From a bacterium (GTDB taxonomy: Bacteria; Gemmatimonadota; Gemmatimonadetes; Gemmatimonadales; Gemmatimonadaceae): a stretch of 41,622 nucleotides of DNA. A program made the position numbers and the translations under genes. This document shows positions 16,140 through 24,843 of this stretch, piece by piece. Under the pieces are notes generated by a model. The model ran no database searches. It had not been told where the DNA came from and saw only the letters and a list, made by a program, of their open reading frames with translations. Each line of letters begins with the position of its first letter. The first letter of the stretch is position 1. The stretch is from the NCBI GenBank assembly GCA_021813725.1, contig JAKAJN010000012.1:1-41622 (forward strand). The letters run 5' to 3'.

Positions 16140-16571
16140 GTGACGATCTGGTACGTGGACATCATGTGGGCCATGATGCTGTTCGGCATTACGCTGTTCC
16201 TGGGCTGCTTCATCGTCTCGAACCGGGCGATGCGCAGCATGCGGATGCTTGGCGTCGTCACGTCGTACGCCATAGGTCTATGGATGGCGATTGCCCTGCC
16301 GTGGCGCGTGGCCGCTGCCACGTGGGGCGTGATCGCTGCGTCGTGCGGCCTCGTCGTCTTTGCCTACGAGCTTTGGGCGCGCTACCGTTACGCCGGAACC
16401 GGCCGGAAGCCCCGTCCGCTGATCCTGCTGCAGGGGTTCCTGCTCTTCCCGGCGCTGCTCCCCGACGCGATGGAAGGGATGTGCGTGGACTTCGGTCTTC
16501 TGCCGCCCAGTCCGGATGTCGTCGGCGCCGAGGCACTGCCTCAAGCTAGAACTTCGCAAGCAGTTCCCTGA
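16140..16571 (+). CDS. Small polytopic membrane protein
   Basis: 143 residues from GTG 16140, with GGAG eight bases upstream. Four hydrophobic stretches: IMWAMMLFGITLFLGCFIV, a second at about residues 35-55, AATWGVIAASCGLVVFAYEL, and a short LLQGFLLFPALLPDA. A basic loop (RYRYAGTGRKPRP) probably faces the cytoplasm. Function and family not recognised. The end overlaps the DUF4954 gene on the other strand by 26 bases. Confidence 0.65.
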   Translation: MTIWYVDIMWAMMLFGITLFLGCFIVSNRAMRSMRMLGVVTSYAIGLWMAIALPWRVAAATWGVIAASCGLVVFAYELWARYRYAGTGRKPRPLILLQGFLLFPALLPDAMEGMCVDFGLLPPSPDVVGAEALPQARTSQAVP

Positions 16572-18519
16572 GGTGTGCGAGGCGCCCGACGAGGGCGTCC
16601 TGCTCCTGCCTGAGTTTCTGCACGACGGCGTTGGTATCAACGCTTCCGCGCACGGCAGTGAAGTCGGCCATCCGTTCCTCATCCGTCATGCCAAGGCCGA
16701 AGCTCACGTGCGCGAATGCGTCGAATTCCTTGCGTGAATCATCCGCGACCTTCGCGTGCAGGCCATTGGCGGCCGTCTCGTACGCGGCGAGGATTTCAAG
16801 CGCACGGTCCCGTGTGAGGGCGTGCGGTGCCGCGCCGTACTCCTGCGCGAAGGCGGCGCAGACGTACTCCCACTCGTCCTGCTCGTAGGCGGCAGCGATT
16901 GCCGCGAATCGCTGGTCCACTTCGGCGACCGATTTCAACGTGCCCGATTCGATGTCCGCTTCCACCGCGCGAAGCCGCTCGACGGGGAGGAGCAGTCCTC
17001 CGACGTCGGTCCACACAAGCGGATCGCGCAGGACCGCAGATGCGCGCAGCGCTTCTTGCACCGCGGGCCAGGAACTGGCGCGCGTCGCTTCGATGCGATC
17101 AAGCACACGCCCGGTGAGATAGCGTGTCACACCCTGCGCGTAGTATTTGCCACAGTTCTTGAACAGCAGGCGCTTGATGGCCACGCCGCCGTAGTGCACG
17201 ACCGCCTTGTCCTTGGGCGTCGTGTCCTGCAGGCGCTGCAGCACCGCGCGACCGGCGCGCATCTTCTCCACCGCGTACGGAGTGAAGATGCCGAACGAGA
17301 TGAGGTCGCGTCGCACCGGCGCCCGGCGTCCGTCGCGCTTGGGCCATTTCTCGCCGTCGCGCACCAGGCCGACGGACAGAAGGTTCATCCCCGGCACGAT
17401 CTCCGATCCGCTCTCGGATTCGTGGATGTACGAAAACGGAAGATCGGGCGTGTTGATGTTCGTGTAGTGCTTGCCGATGATGACGCTGAATGCACCGACG
17501 TGCGTCTCGTGCAGTACATAGGCAAACGACCCGGTCTTGGTGCCGCGCTCGAACAGGCCCTGATGCACGGGCCCGAGCTTGTACATATGGTTGCTCATGT
17601 TCGTGCCGGAGCCGGCATTGTAGAACGACAGCCCGGCGGCGATGAGCAGAGTCCCCTTGTGGTGCGTCACCGCGTACGGACCGCCGAAGACGGCCACGGC
17701 CTCGCCGTGGAAGAGTTCGGCGTTGGCAAAGAAGATCGAGTTCTCCGCCGAGAACTGCTTGCCGACCTTGCTTGCTTGCCCGATGTACACTTTCTCGAGC
17801 AGGGCGCCGCCGGTGACGGTGGCCCCCTCGGCGATGACAAAATTCCTGGCCTGCACGCCCTCGCCGACGAGCGTGGGATGCTCGGCCGCGCTGAGAATCG
17901 TGCCGTGCGCCAGGAGAGCCACACCACGCAGCACCGCATGCGGGCCGACGTTGACGTTGCACAGCTTGCCGCAGTGCAGAATGCGCGCGTGCGCCTCCAC
18001 CGTGCCACGCTCACGCCGCGCCCCGTTCACCTCGGCGTCAATCAGTCTTGCAAACGTGCGGTGCAGGCCCGCAGAATGCCGGCGGAAGGCCTGCAGATAG
18101 GCGGTCTGTGCGGAGAGCGTCGGGTAGAGACGCACCACGCGCCCGCCCGCCTCGTTGACCGTTTCGACTTCCGTGCCGGCGCCGAAGGTTGCCCCCGCCT
18201 CTGCGGTCATCGCCGCGACGTCCTGGATGACCGCGCCGTCGCCGATGTCGTAGCGCGCAATGGCGGACCCGATGCGGGCGATGCGCACGTTGGCGCCGAC
18301 GCTGCAGTCGGCGAGTGTCGCATCGTAGATACCACAGGGGAGCGAAACGCCGTCGACGGTGGCGTCACCGGCGGTGGAGCCGACGCGCACCGTGCCGAGG
18401 AAATGCGTGCGCTGGATGCGCGACAGGTCGGTTGTCGCGTCCAGCACAACCGTCGACCAGTCCTGCGCGGTGCATCCCTGCGCGGTCAGGCGCTCAATCT
18501 GGGACTGCGACACTGACAT
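16546..18519 (-). CDS. DUF4954 family protein with left-handed beta-helix (hexapeptide) region
   Basis: 657 residues from ATG 18519. The N-terminus (QIERLTAQGCTAQDWSTV) and the following DLSRIQRTHFLGTVRVGS are typical of DUF4954 proteins known from Bacteroidota and spirochaetes. Residues about 45-330 contain many hexapeptide-like turns (VGANVRIARIGSAIARYDIG, IGQASKVGKQFSAENSIFFA), the repeat of left-handed beta-helix acyltransferases and sugar-nucleotide enzymes. Conserved HMYKLGPVHQGLFERGTKTG and SYIHESESGSEIVPGMNLL follow. The C-terminal 250 residues are helical. It lies 23 bases after nagB, the same association I recall in other phyla, suggesting a role in amino-sugar metabolism. No activity is established to my knowledge. 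Confidence 0.85.
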   Translation of the reverse strand: MSVSQSQIERLTAQGCTAQDWSTVVLDATTDLSRIQRTHFLGTVRVGSTAGDATVDGVSLPCGIYDATLADCSVGANVRIARIGSAIARYDIGDGAVIQDVAAMTAEAGATFGAGTEVETVNEAGGRVVRLYPTLSAQTAYLQAFRRHSAGLHRTFARLIDAEVNGARRERGTVEAHARILHCGKLCNVNVGPHAVLRGVALLAHGTILSAAEHPTLVGEGVQARNFVIAEGATVTGGALLEKVYIGQASKVGKQFSAENSIFFANAELFHGEAVAVFGGPYAVTHHKGTLLIAAGLSFYNAGSGTNMSNHMYKLGPVHQGLFERGTKTGSFAYVLHETHVGAFSVIIGKHYTNINTPDLPFSYIHESESGSEIVPGMNLLSVGLVRDGEKWPKRDGRRAPVRRDLISFGIFTPYAVEKMRAGRAVLQRLQDTTPKDKAVVHYGGVAIKRLLFKNCGKYYAQGVTRYLTGRVLDRIEATRASSWPAVQEALRASAVLRDPLVWTDVGGLLLPVERLRAVEADIESGTLKSVAEVDQRFAAIAAAYEQDEWEYVCAAFAQEYGAAPHALTRDRALEILAAYETAANGLHAKVADDSRKEFDAFAHVSFGLGMTDEERMADFTAVRGSVDTNAVVQKLRQEQDALVGRLAHLRELLAKF

Positions 18520-18542
18520 GACGATTCCCCGGAGAGGTGCGC

Positions 18543-19349
18543 TCAGAGCGGCGGCAGCGCCAGATGCTCGGCTTCGATGTCCTTGAAGTACTTCACGGTG
18601 CCCACCTTGAGCTCGTAGGTGGATGCATCGTCGCACACGATCATACCGTGCCGGTGCAATTGCAACTGTGACACCGTCCACATGTGATTGACGCCCTCTT
18701 CCACCACCTTCTGCAGGGCGCGCGCCTTGCCGAGCCCGGTGACGATGATGATCACCTCCTGCGCATCCATCACCGTGCCCACGCCAACGGTCAGCGCGGT
18801 CTTGGGCACCTTATTGGGGTCGTTGCCGAAGAAGCGCGAATTGGCGACGCGGGTGTCATACGTGAGCGTCTTGATACGCGTGCGCGACGAGAGCGACGAG
18901 CCGGGCTCATTGAAGGCGATGTGGCCGTCGGGGCCGATGCCGCCGAGGAAGAGCTGGATGCCTCCCGCCTTCTGGATGCGCGCCTCGTAGTCGAGGCATT
19001 CCTGCTCGAGATCCTTGGCGTTGCCGTTGAGGATGTTGACGTTCTCGTGCGGAATGTCCACGTGGCTGAACAGATGATGCCACATGAAGTGGTGGTAGCT
19101 CTCCGGGTGCGTCTCGGGGAGCCCCACGTACTCATCCATGTTGAAGGTGACGACGTGCTTGAACGAGACTTTGCCCTGCTGATGCAGCGACACGAGGTTC
19201 TGGTACGTGCCGATCGGCGACGACCCCGTGGGCAAGCCGAGCACAAATGGCCGGTCCTTGGTGGGCTTCGCGGCGTTGATCTTGGAGGCGATGGTATAGG
19301 CGGTCCATTTGGACATGGACTCGTAGGTGTCGTGGATGATGATGCGCAT
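18543..19349 (-). CDS. nagB: Glucosamine-6-phosphate deaminase
   Basis: 268 residues, the usual length. Seen: [15 protein letters not shown] (phosphate loop), [18 protein letters not shown] (catalytic Asp), [19 protein letters not shown] (catalytic His and Glu), [17 protein letters not shown] and FKDIEAEHL. It converts glucosamine-6-phosphate to fructose-6-phosphate and ammonia, linking amino-sugar catabolism to glycolysis. It precedes the DUF4954 gene and is probably co-transcribed with it. The leader is unusual: no Shine-Dalgarno sequence but a pyrimidine-rich repeat and TCCTCCT directly before the ATG. Confidence 0.95.
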   Translation of the reverse strand: MRIIIHDTYESMSKWTAYTIASKINAAKPTKDRPFVLGLPTGSSPIGTYQNLVSLHQQGKVSFKHVVTFNMDEYVGLPETHPESYHHFMWHHLFSHVDIPHENVNILNGNAKDLEQECLDYEARIQKAGGIQLFLGGIGPDGHIAFNEPGSSLSSRTRIKTLTYDTRVANSRFFGNDPNKVPKTALTVGVGTVMDAQEVIIIVTGLGKARALQKVVEEGVNHMWTVSQLQLHRHGMIVCDDASTYELKVGTVKYFKDIEAEHLALPPL

Positions 19350-19356
19350 AGGAGGA

Positions 19357-19400
19357 CAGAGAGAAAGCAGAGAGAAAACAGAGAGAAAACAGAGAGAAAA
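19357..19400 (-). repeat. Four tandem 11-bp units in the nagB leader
   Basis: On the + strand CAGAGAGAAAR occurs four times head to tail (19357-19367 ending in G; 19368-19378, 19379-19389 and 19390-19400 ending in A). In the nagB mRNA this reads as repeated UUUUCUCUCUG, starting seven bases upstream of the ATG. The same 11-mer TTTTCTCTCTG occurs once at 6498-6508. Confidence 0.8.
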
Positions 19401-19417
19401 CAGACACTACCACTTCA

Positions 19418-21571
19418 TCACATTGAGCGTTGGGGGGAGGCGGTTAGGATGCGGGCGTCGGCAACGGCGCAGCCGCTGCCTTGATCGCGCACAATTAGTG
19501 GATTGATGTCCAGCTCCTGGATCTGCGGACAGTCGAGTGCCAGCTGCGAGAGGCGCAGGAGACATTCCTCCAGCGCGGCGATGTCGCGATGGGGCCGGCC
19601 GCGGGCACCGGTGAGCATCGGGAAGGCCTTCACCTCCTGCATCATCGCCCGCACGTGTTCCACCGGAATGGGGGCGATGCGGAAGGCGACGTCCTTGAAG
19701 ATCTCGACGAAAATGCCGCCAAGCCCGAACATCACCACCGGCCCGAAGGCCGGATCGCGCTTAACGCCAAGGATAACCTCTTCGCCCGGGCCGGCCATCT
19801 GCTGAATGAAGACGCCATCAATGCGTGCCTCGGGCTGGTGCCGGCGAACGTTCGCGACGATCGTCTCGTACGCGGCGGTGGCCGATGCGGGTGAGTCGAT
19901 GCCGAGGAGCACGGCGCCGACGTCGAACTTGTGCACGACGTCCTCGGACTCGACTTTCATCGCCACGGGAAAGCCGACCTGCGCTGCGATGGCGGATGCA
20001 TCGCGGGGCGAACGGGCGACGCCGGTGCGCAGCACGGGAAGACGATACGCCTCGAGCACCTTCATCGCATCCGAGGGCGACAGATACCCACGCGCCAAGT
20101 CCACCGCGCCATCGAGCACGGCCCGGGCGGCGGCGGTGTCCACGTCGGTGTAGGTCGGCGCGGGCGTGAGGCGCCGTGCCTGCTCCACCGAGAAGTCGTG
20201 AGCGCGGGCAAATGCGCGGCACATCGACTCGGGGAGGATGTAGTGCGGAATGTTCCGGCGCTGCAGGATGGCGATGCCCGACGCCACGTCGGTCTCGCCC
20301 ATGAATGACGTGTACGTCGGCTTGGAGTGCGCCGACGCGACATTGCACACCTCTTCCGCGATCGTCTCAATGTCGGTCATCGACTGCGGGGTGAGGATGA
20401 CCAGGGCCCCGTCCACGTTGTTGTCTTCGAGCGCGGCGCTCATCGCCACCCGGTACCGATCGGCGCGGGCGTCGCCAATGACGTCCACCGGGTTCTTGAT
20501 GTTCGCGGTGACGGGCAACGACCGCTTGAATAGGTCGCGCGTGGCGTCGGAGAATTGCGCAAGCTCGAGCCGTTCGTGCACCGCGGCGTCGGTGGTGAGC
20601 ACGCCCGGTCCGCCGGCGTTCGTGATGATGGCCACGCGGCGTCCCCGGGGAAGGGGCTGGTAGGTGAGCGCGATGGCGTTGTTGAACATCTCCTCAATGG
20701 TCTGACAACGGATCACGCCCGCCTGCCGCAGCGCGGCGTCCACAATCTCGTCGCTCGCGGCCAGCGAGCCCGTGTGCGAGGCCGCGGCGGACGCCCCCTG
20801 CGTCGTGCGCCCCGACTTGAGCACGAGCACCGGCTTGCCGGCCTCGTGGATGATGCGGCGCGCCGCGTCGACGAACGCCGCCCCCTGGGTCAGTTCCTCC
20901 AGGTACATCAGGATGACCCGGGTGGCGGGGTCATCCTTGAGCGAGAGCATCAGGTCGATGTCGCTGATGTCGGCCTTGTTGCCGAACGAGACGAACTTGG
21001 AGAAGCCGATGTTCTTGGCGTGCGCATAGTCGAGCACCGCCGTGCAAAGCGCCCCGCTCTGCGACAGGAACCCAATGGCGCCTTCCGCCGGCATGCGGCG
21101 CGCAAAGGAGGCATTGAGATGGACCGCCGGGTCGGTGTTGATGACGCCTAGGCAGTTGGGGCCGATGAACGACATGCCATACTTGCGGGCGATCTGCAGG
21201 ATCTCGTCCTCCCGCTGCACGCCCGCGCCGCCGACTTCGCGAAACCCGGCGCTGATGATGACGAGACTCTTGATGCCCTTCTGGCCGCACTGCTCGAGGG
21301 CCAGCTTCACCACGCTGCTGGGAAAGACGATGACGGCCAGATCCACCGGATCGGGAATGTCGAGCACGTACTTGTATGCCTTGACTCCGGCAATCGACTT
21401 CGCGCTCGGACTGACGGGATAGATGGTTCCCTGAAAGTCGTCCTTGAGAATGTTGCTGAAGATGTCGAACGGCACCGTGCCGGGAACGCGTGTAGCGCCG
21501 ACGACGGCGACGGACCGCGGAGCAAAAATGGACGCAAGCTTGTCGGTACTCGCGTCGGCAAAGTCGGGCAT
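19418..21571 (-). CDS. ADP-forming acyl-CoA synthetase (acetate-CoA ligase type)
   Basis: 717 residues, with the alpha and beta parts fused. A CoA-binding domain (about 10-230) has FAPRSVAVVGATRVPGTV, IGPNCLGVIN and FLSQSGALCTAVLDYA. A ligase domain (about 240-470) carries the phospho-histidine loop SHTGSLAASD with His266. A C-terminal ATP-grasp domain (about 490-700) has GFPVAMKVESEDVVHKFDVG and LDINPLIV. Known members interconvert an acyl-CoA, ADP and phosphate with the acid, CoA and ATP. Some related proteins with an extra GNAT domain are protein acetyltransferases; no GNAT domain is visible here. Substrate cannot be told. An ACP gene lies 33 bases upstream on the same strand, an unusual partner. 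Confidence 0.9.
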   Translation of the reverse strand: MPDFADASTDKLASIFAPRSVAVVGATRVPGTVPFDIFSNILKDDFQGTIYPVSPSAKSIAGVKAYKYVLDIPDPVDLAVIVFPSSVVKLALEQCGQKGIKSLVIISAGFREVGGAGVQREDEILQIARKYGMSFIGPNCLGVINTDPAVHLNASFARRMPAEGAIGFLSQSGALCTAVLDYAHAKNIGFSKFVSFGNKADISDIDLMLSLKDDPATRVILMYLEELTQGAAFVDAARRIIHEAGKPVLVLKSGRTTQGASAAASHTGSLAASDEIVDAALRQAGVIRCQTIEEMFNNAIALTYQPLPRGRRVAIITNAGGPGVLTTDAAVHERLELAQFSDATRDLFKRSLPVTANIKNPVDVIGDARADRYRVAMSAALEDNNVDGALVILTPQSMTDIETIAEEVCNVASAHSKPTYTSFMGETDVASGIAILQRRNIPHYILPESMCRAFARAHDFSVEQARRLTPAPTYTDVDTAAARAVLDGAVDLARGYLSPSDAMKVLEAYRLPVLRTGVARSPRDASAIAAQVGFPVAMKVESEDVVHKFDVGAVLLGIDSPASATAAYETIVANVRRHQPEARIDGVFIQQMAGPGEEVILGVKRDPAFGPVVMFGLGGIFVEIFKDVAFRIAPIPVEHVRAMMQEVKAFPMLTGARGRPHRDIAALEECLLRLSQLALDCPQIQELDINPLIVRDQGSGCAVADARILTASPQRSM

Positions 21572-21604
21572 GGCGCCTCCAGCGCGGGGCTGCCGAGTGC
21601 GAGT

Positions 21605-21847
21605 CTACTGCACGAGCTGCGCAATGAAGTCCACGGCCCCATCGACCGTCTGGACCTCACGGGCCCGATCCTCGTCCATCTCGATGCTGAACTCCTCCTC
21701 GAAGCCGGCGATGAGCTCGATGCTCTTCATCGAGTCCGCGCCCAGGTCGAAGACGAAATTCGAGGCGGGAAGCACCTCGGCGGGGTCAATGGCCAGCACG
21801 CGGGCGACCACCTTCGTGACACGCTGTGCAATCTCGCTGCGTTCCAT
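21605..21847 (-). CDS. Acyl carrier protein
   Basis: 80 residues from ATG 21847; the longer ORF upstream adds a low-complexity Ala/Ser stretch. The phosphopantetheine site is DLGADSMKSIEL with Ser39, followed by FEEEFSIEMDEDRA and VDGAVDFIAQLV, the normal four-helix ACP pattern. DSMKSIEL rather than DSLDTVEL and a lone position next to an acyl-CoA synthetase suggest a specialised ACP rather than fatty-acid AcpP, which normally sits beside fabF. It is probably co-transcribed with the synthetase. Confidence 0.93.
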   Translation of the reverse strand: MERSEIAQRVTKVVARVLAIDPAEVLPASNFVFDLGADSMKSIELIAGFEEEFSIEMDEDRAREVQTVDGAVDFIAQLVQ

Positions 21848-21935
21848 CGGGAGTTCCAGCGCATTCGCGGCGGACAGCGCTGCCGAAGGCGCAGTAGAGG
21901 GAGACAAGGATGCGAATCCGACAGGGGCAGATTCA

Positions 21936-21964
21936 ATTTTGTACTCAACGGCGTGATGCGGCAA
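21936..21964 (-). promoter_or_regulatory. Putative promoter of the ACP-acyl-CoA synthetase unit
   Basis: On the minus strand TTGCCG (21959-21964) and CAAAAT (21936-21941) are 17 bases apart, each matching the sigma-70 consensus at four of six positions, about 88 bases upstream of the ACP ATG. The 174-base gap from the permease gene supports a separate promoter. Confidence 0.3.
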
Positions 21965-22021
21965 CCGACATTTGCCCGACGCGCGTGTACGCGGTTGCCT
22001 CCGTCACGCGGCCAGCCGGGC

Positions 22022-23461
22022 CTATCGCCGCGCGGATCGCAGGATGCCGTACCCCACCAGATTCAGGAGCACCACAACGGCAGCGATCTTGAGGCCGAAC
22101 AGGAGCGGGCTGGCGACCTGGATGATGGGGAACATCGCGAAACCGACGTAGGCCAGCGTCATGAACAGCCCCGACCACGAGGCGACCTTGAGCCAGGCCG
22201 GCGGGCGCGGCGTGATGCCGCGCAGGCCGAAGAGCGGGATGGCGAACATCACCACATACGCCAATGCGTAGAACATGCCGCTCGCGTTGAAGAGGAGCTG
22301 GAACGCCTCGGCCTGCCCGACGCCAATCAGACTCACCAGCGCGATGAGAAAGGAACTCGCTCCGACGACGAGAATCGAGTTGACGGGCGTGCGATACCGA
22401 TCGTGGAGCTTGCTGAACCAGGGCGGGAGCAACCGATCCCACCCGGCGACCATCGGCAGGCGCGTGACAGCGGTGAAGCTGACGCTCGCCTGCGCTACGC
22501 GCATCGCCAGCGTCATCAGGATGGCAATGGTGACGAGCGGTCCGGCAATGCCGAACGGCCCGAACCCGATTCGCAGGATCTGCGGCAACGGACCGATGAG
22601 GTCGATGTCCTCGGTGGGGATGTACGCGACGACGGTGCTGGTGCCGAGCACGAACATCAGCACGATGATCGGCGCCGCGATGAAGACCGACCGGGCCACC
22701 GACCGCGCCGGCGACCGCGTCTCACCGGCGAGGATGGCCATGTACTCGAAGCCGCTGAACGCGCCAAAGCCCATCTTGGCGAGGAGGTTCAGGTTGAGCA
22801 GCGTCAGCGCCGGCGCCGCCGTGCGCAGGGGGTGATACTCCTTGAGGTGCCCGCTCGAGAGGCCAATCCAGGGCAAGACGAACAGCGCGCCGAAAATCAG
22901 GAGCATCATCACGCCGCCGGCATTGTGCACCCACTTGCTGAGTGACAGCCCGATGGTCGACGCGACGACCATCAGCGACAGGATCACGAACGATGCGAGC
23001 GCCACGAACCAGCCGTTCTCGGTCATCCAGGAGGCACTCGGCCCGAGGGCGTACGACAGATACGTCGCCACCTGCAGGCCAATCTCGGACGTGAAGACAA
23101 TCACGTAGAGCCAGAGATTCCAGGCGAGCATGAAACCGACGGTCTGGTTGAAGCCGAGCTTGGCCCACTGATACAGCCCGCCCTCGAGCGGCATCAGGCG
23201 ATTGAGGTACAACACCACGGCGGCAGACGGGAGATAGAACAGCGCCAGCGCCGACAGCCACATCACCACGTGCGATGGCCCGAGCTTGCCGGCGACGCCG
23301 ATCCACGTCAGCCCAACGACAAAGAGGATCTGCGTGAGCGCGAGGTCCACCACCCCCAGCTCCTTCTTGAGGGTGGCGCTGTGCTCCTCCACCTGCGCCT
23401 CGGCGGCCGCAAGTTCGGCCGCCGAGGCCGGATGATGGCCGTGCCGCTCGTGCTCCGTCAT
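22022..23461 (-). CDS. APC-family amino acid permease
   Basis: 479 residues with about 12 membrane helices. A charged, His-rich cytoplasmic N-terminus (about 35 residues) precedes ELGVVDLALTQILFVVGLTW, the unwound first helix where APC transporters bind the substrate amine and carboxylate. MPLEGGLYQWAKLGFNQTVG and FGAFSGFEYMAILAGETRSP are conserved APC segments. It is the last gene of the operon; its ATG overlaps the M20 peptidase stop (ATGA, 23458-23461). Likely import of an amino acid or related amine whose breakdown uses the upstream enzymes. Substrate unknown. Confidence 0.9.
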   Translation of the reverse strand: MTEHERHGHHPASAAELAAAEAQVEEHSATLKKELGVVDLALTQILFVVGLTWIGVAGKLGPSHVVMWLSALALFYLPSAAVVLYLNRLMPLEGGLYQWAKLGFNQTVGFMLAWNLWLYVIVFTSEIGLQVATYLSYALGPSASWMTENGWFVALASFVILSLMVVASTIGLSLSKWVHNAGGVMMLLIFGALFVLPWIGLSSGHLKEYHPLRTAAPALTLLNLNLLAKMGFGAFSGFEYMAILAGETRSPARSVARSVFIAAPIIVLMFVLGTSTVVAYIPTEDIDLIGPLPQILRIGFGPFGIAGPLVTIAILMTLAMRVAQASVSFTAVTRLPMVAGWDRLLPPWFSKLHDRYRTPVNSILVVGASSFLIALVSLIGVGQAEAFQLLFNASGMFYALAYVVMFAIPLFGLRGITPRPPAWLKVASWSGLFMTLAYVGFAMFPIIQVASPLLFGLKIAAVVVLLNLVGYGILRSARR

Positions 23462-24843
23462 GCCAGCTCCCGTGCGAGGAGGTCCCAGAAACGTGCCCAG
23501 GCCGCGAGCCCTTCGCGCAGGCGAATCACCCGGAAGAACTCATTGGGGGCGTGATAATCTTCGTCGGACGTGGAGAAGGAGAAATAGACCGTGTCCATGT
23601 TCATGTGCCGCTTGAACAATTCCATGATCGGCACGGTGGCCCCCATCCGGACGATGAGCGGGTCCACGCCGTAGACCGCGCGCAGTGCCGCGGCGGCGGC
23701 GCGCAGGGCGGGATGCCCGGTGTCGATGTGCGCGGCCGGTGTGCCGTGATCGCCCGGGGTGATGGTGAGGCGTGTCCCCGGCGGCTGGTGGTGTTCGAGG
23801 TGCCGAGTGATGAGGCGCACGACCTCATCGGGATCCTGATCGGGGACCAACCGACAGGTGACCTTGGCGTGAGCCTCGCAGGGGATCACTGTCTTCTGCC
23901 CCGGTCCCTCGTATCCGCCCCACATGCCGTTCACTTCAAGCGTCGGGCGCGTCCACTGGCGCTCGAGAAGCGTGTATCCGGCCTCGCCATAACCCGGCGG
24001 CGCACCGACCTGCGCCAGGTAGTCGGCTTCGTTGAACGGAATGGCGGCAATGGCGGCGCGATCGGCGGCGCTCAGCTCACGCACGGTGTCGTAGAAGCCC
24101 TCCACGGCAATCCGTCCATCCGGATGATGGAATGATGCGACGAGCCGAGCCATCGCATGCAACGGATTGGCGACGCTGCCGCCATGCCGTCCCGAATGCA
24201 GGTCCTTGGATGCGGCAGTGAGCGTGAAGTTGAGGCCGGCCAAGCCGCGACTGGCCACCGTGATGGACGGTTCGGTCGGACGCCACATCGCGCCATCGGC
24301 CGAAATCACGAGGTCGGCGCGGAGCAATTCCTTGTTGGCCTCGATGAACGACTCGAGACTCGGACTGCCGATCTCCTCCTCGCCTTCGATGAGAAACTTG
24401 AGGTTCAGCGGCGGCGCACCGGCCGCGGCGAAGAACGACTCGGCGACCTTCATCGGGATGAGCACCGGTCCCTTGTCGTCGCTGACGCCGCGCGCGTAGA
24501 GCCGGCCATCGCGCACCGTGGGCGAGAATGGCGGCGAGGTCCACTTGTCGAGTGGATCGGGCGGTTGCACATCGTAGTGGCCGTAGATGAGCACCGTGGG
24601 CTTGCCTGGCGCACCCAGCCACTCGGCATAGACGACGGGATTCCGCGCCGTCGGCATCGTGCGGACCGTGATCGGGCCGACGGCGGCCAGTGTGCGCGCC
24701 ACCCACTGCGCCGCGACGGTCATATCCGCGGCGTGTGCGGGGTCGGTGCTGACGCTCGGTATGGAGGCAAACTCGACGAGTTGTGCCAGCGCACGCTCGG
24801 CGCCGGATTCGAGATGCGAGAGCACGGCATCGAGCGGTGTCAC
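23458..24843 (-). CDS. M20 family metallopeptidase (dipeptidase-like)
   Basis: 461 residues from GTG 24843. Two-zinc site residues are visible: His in LIYGHYDVQPPDP, Asp in RGVSDDKGP, Glu-Glu in LIEGEEEIGSPS, Asp in VISADGAMW and His near the end in STSDEDYHAPNEFF. The dimerisation domain insert carries DLHSGRHGGSVANPLHAMA. This matches the M20 carboxypeptidase/dipeptidase (CNDP/PepV-like) group, with no signal peptide, so cytoplasmic cleavage of dipeptides or N-acyl amino acids is likely. The start overlaps the SDR stop (GTGA, 24840-24843), which decides it over an ATG at 24882. Confidence 0.92.
   Translation of the reverse strand: MTPLDAVLSHLESGAERALAQLVEFASIPSVSTDPAHAADMTVAAQWVARTLAAVGPITVRTMPTARNPVVYAEWLGAPGKPTVLIYGHYDVQPPDPLDKWTSPPFSPTVRDGRLYARGVSDDKGPVLIPMKVAESFFAAAGAPPLNLKFLIEGEEEIGSPSLESFIEANKELLRADLVISADGAMWRPTEPSITVASRGLAGLNFTLTAASKDLHSGRHGGSVANPLHAMARLVASFHHPDGRIAVEGFYDTVRELSAADRAAIAAIPFNEADYLAQVGAPPGYGEAGYTLLERQWTRPTLEVNGMWGGYEGPGQKTVIPCEAHAKVTCRLVPDQDPDEVVRLITRHLEHHQPPGTRLTITPGDHGTPAAHIDTGHPALRAAAAALRAVYGVDPLIVRMGATVPIMELFKRHMNMDTVYFSFSTSDEDYHAPNEFFRVIRLREGLAAWARFWDLLARELA

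Noticed and set aside
16756-18516. 586-codon ORF on the + strand opposite the DUF4954 gene
   Set aside because: Shadow with no recognisable domain; the minus strand carries the conserved family sequence.
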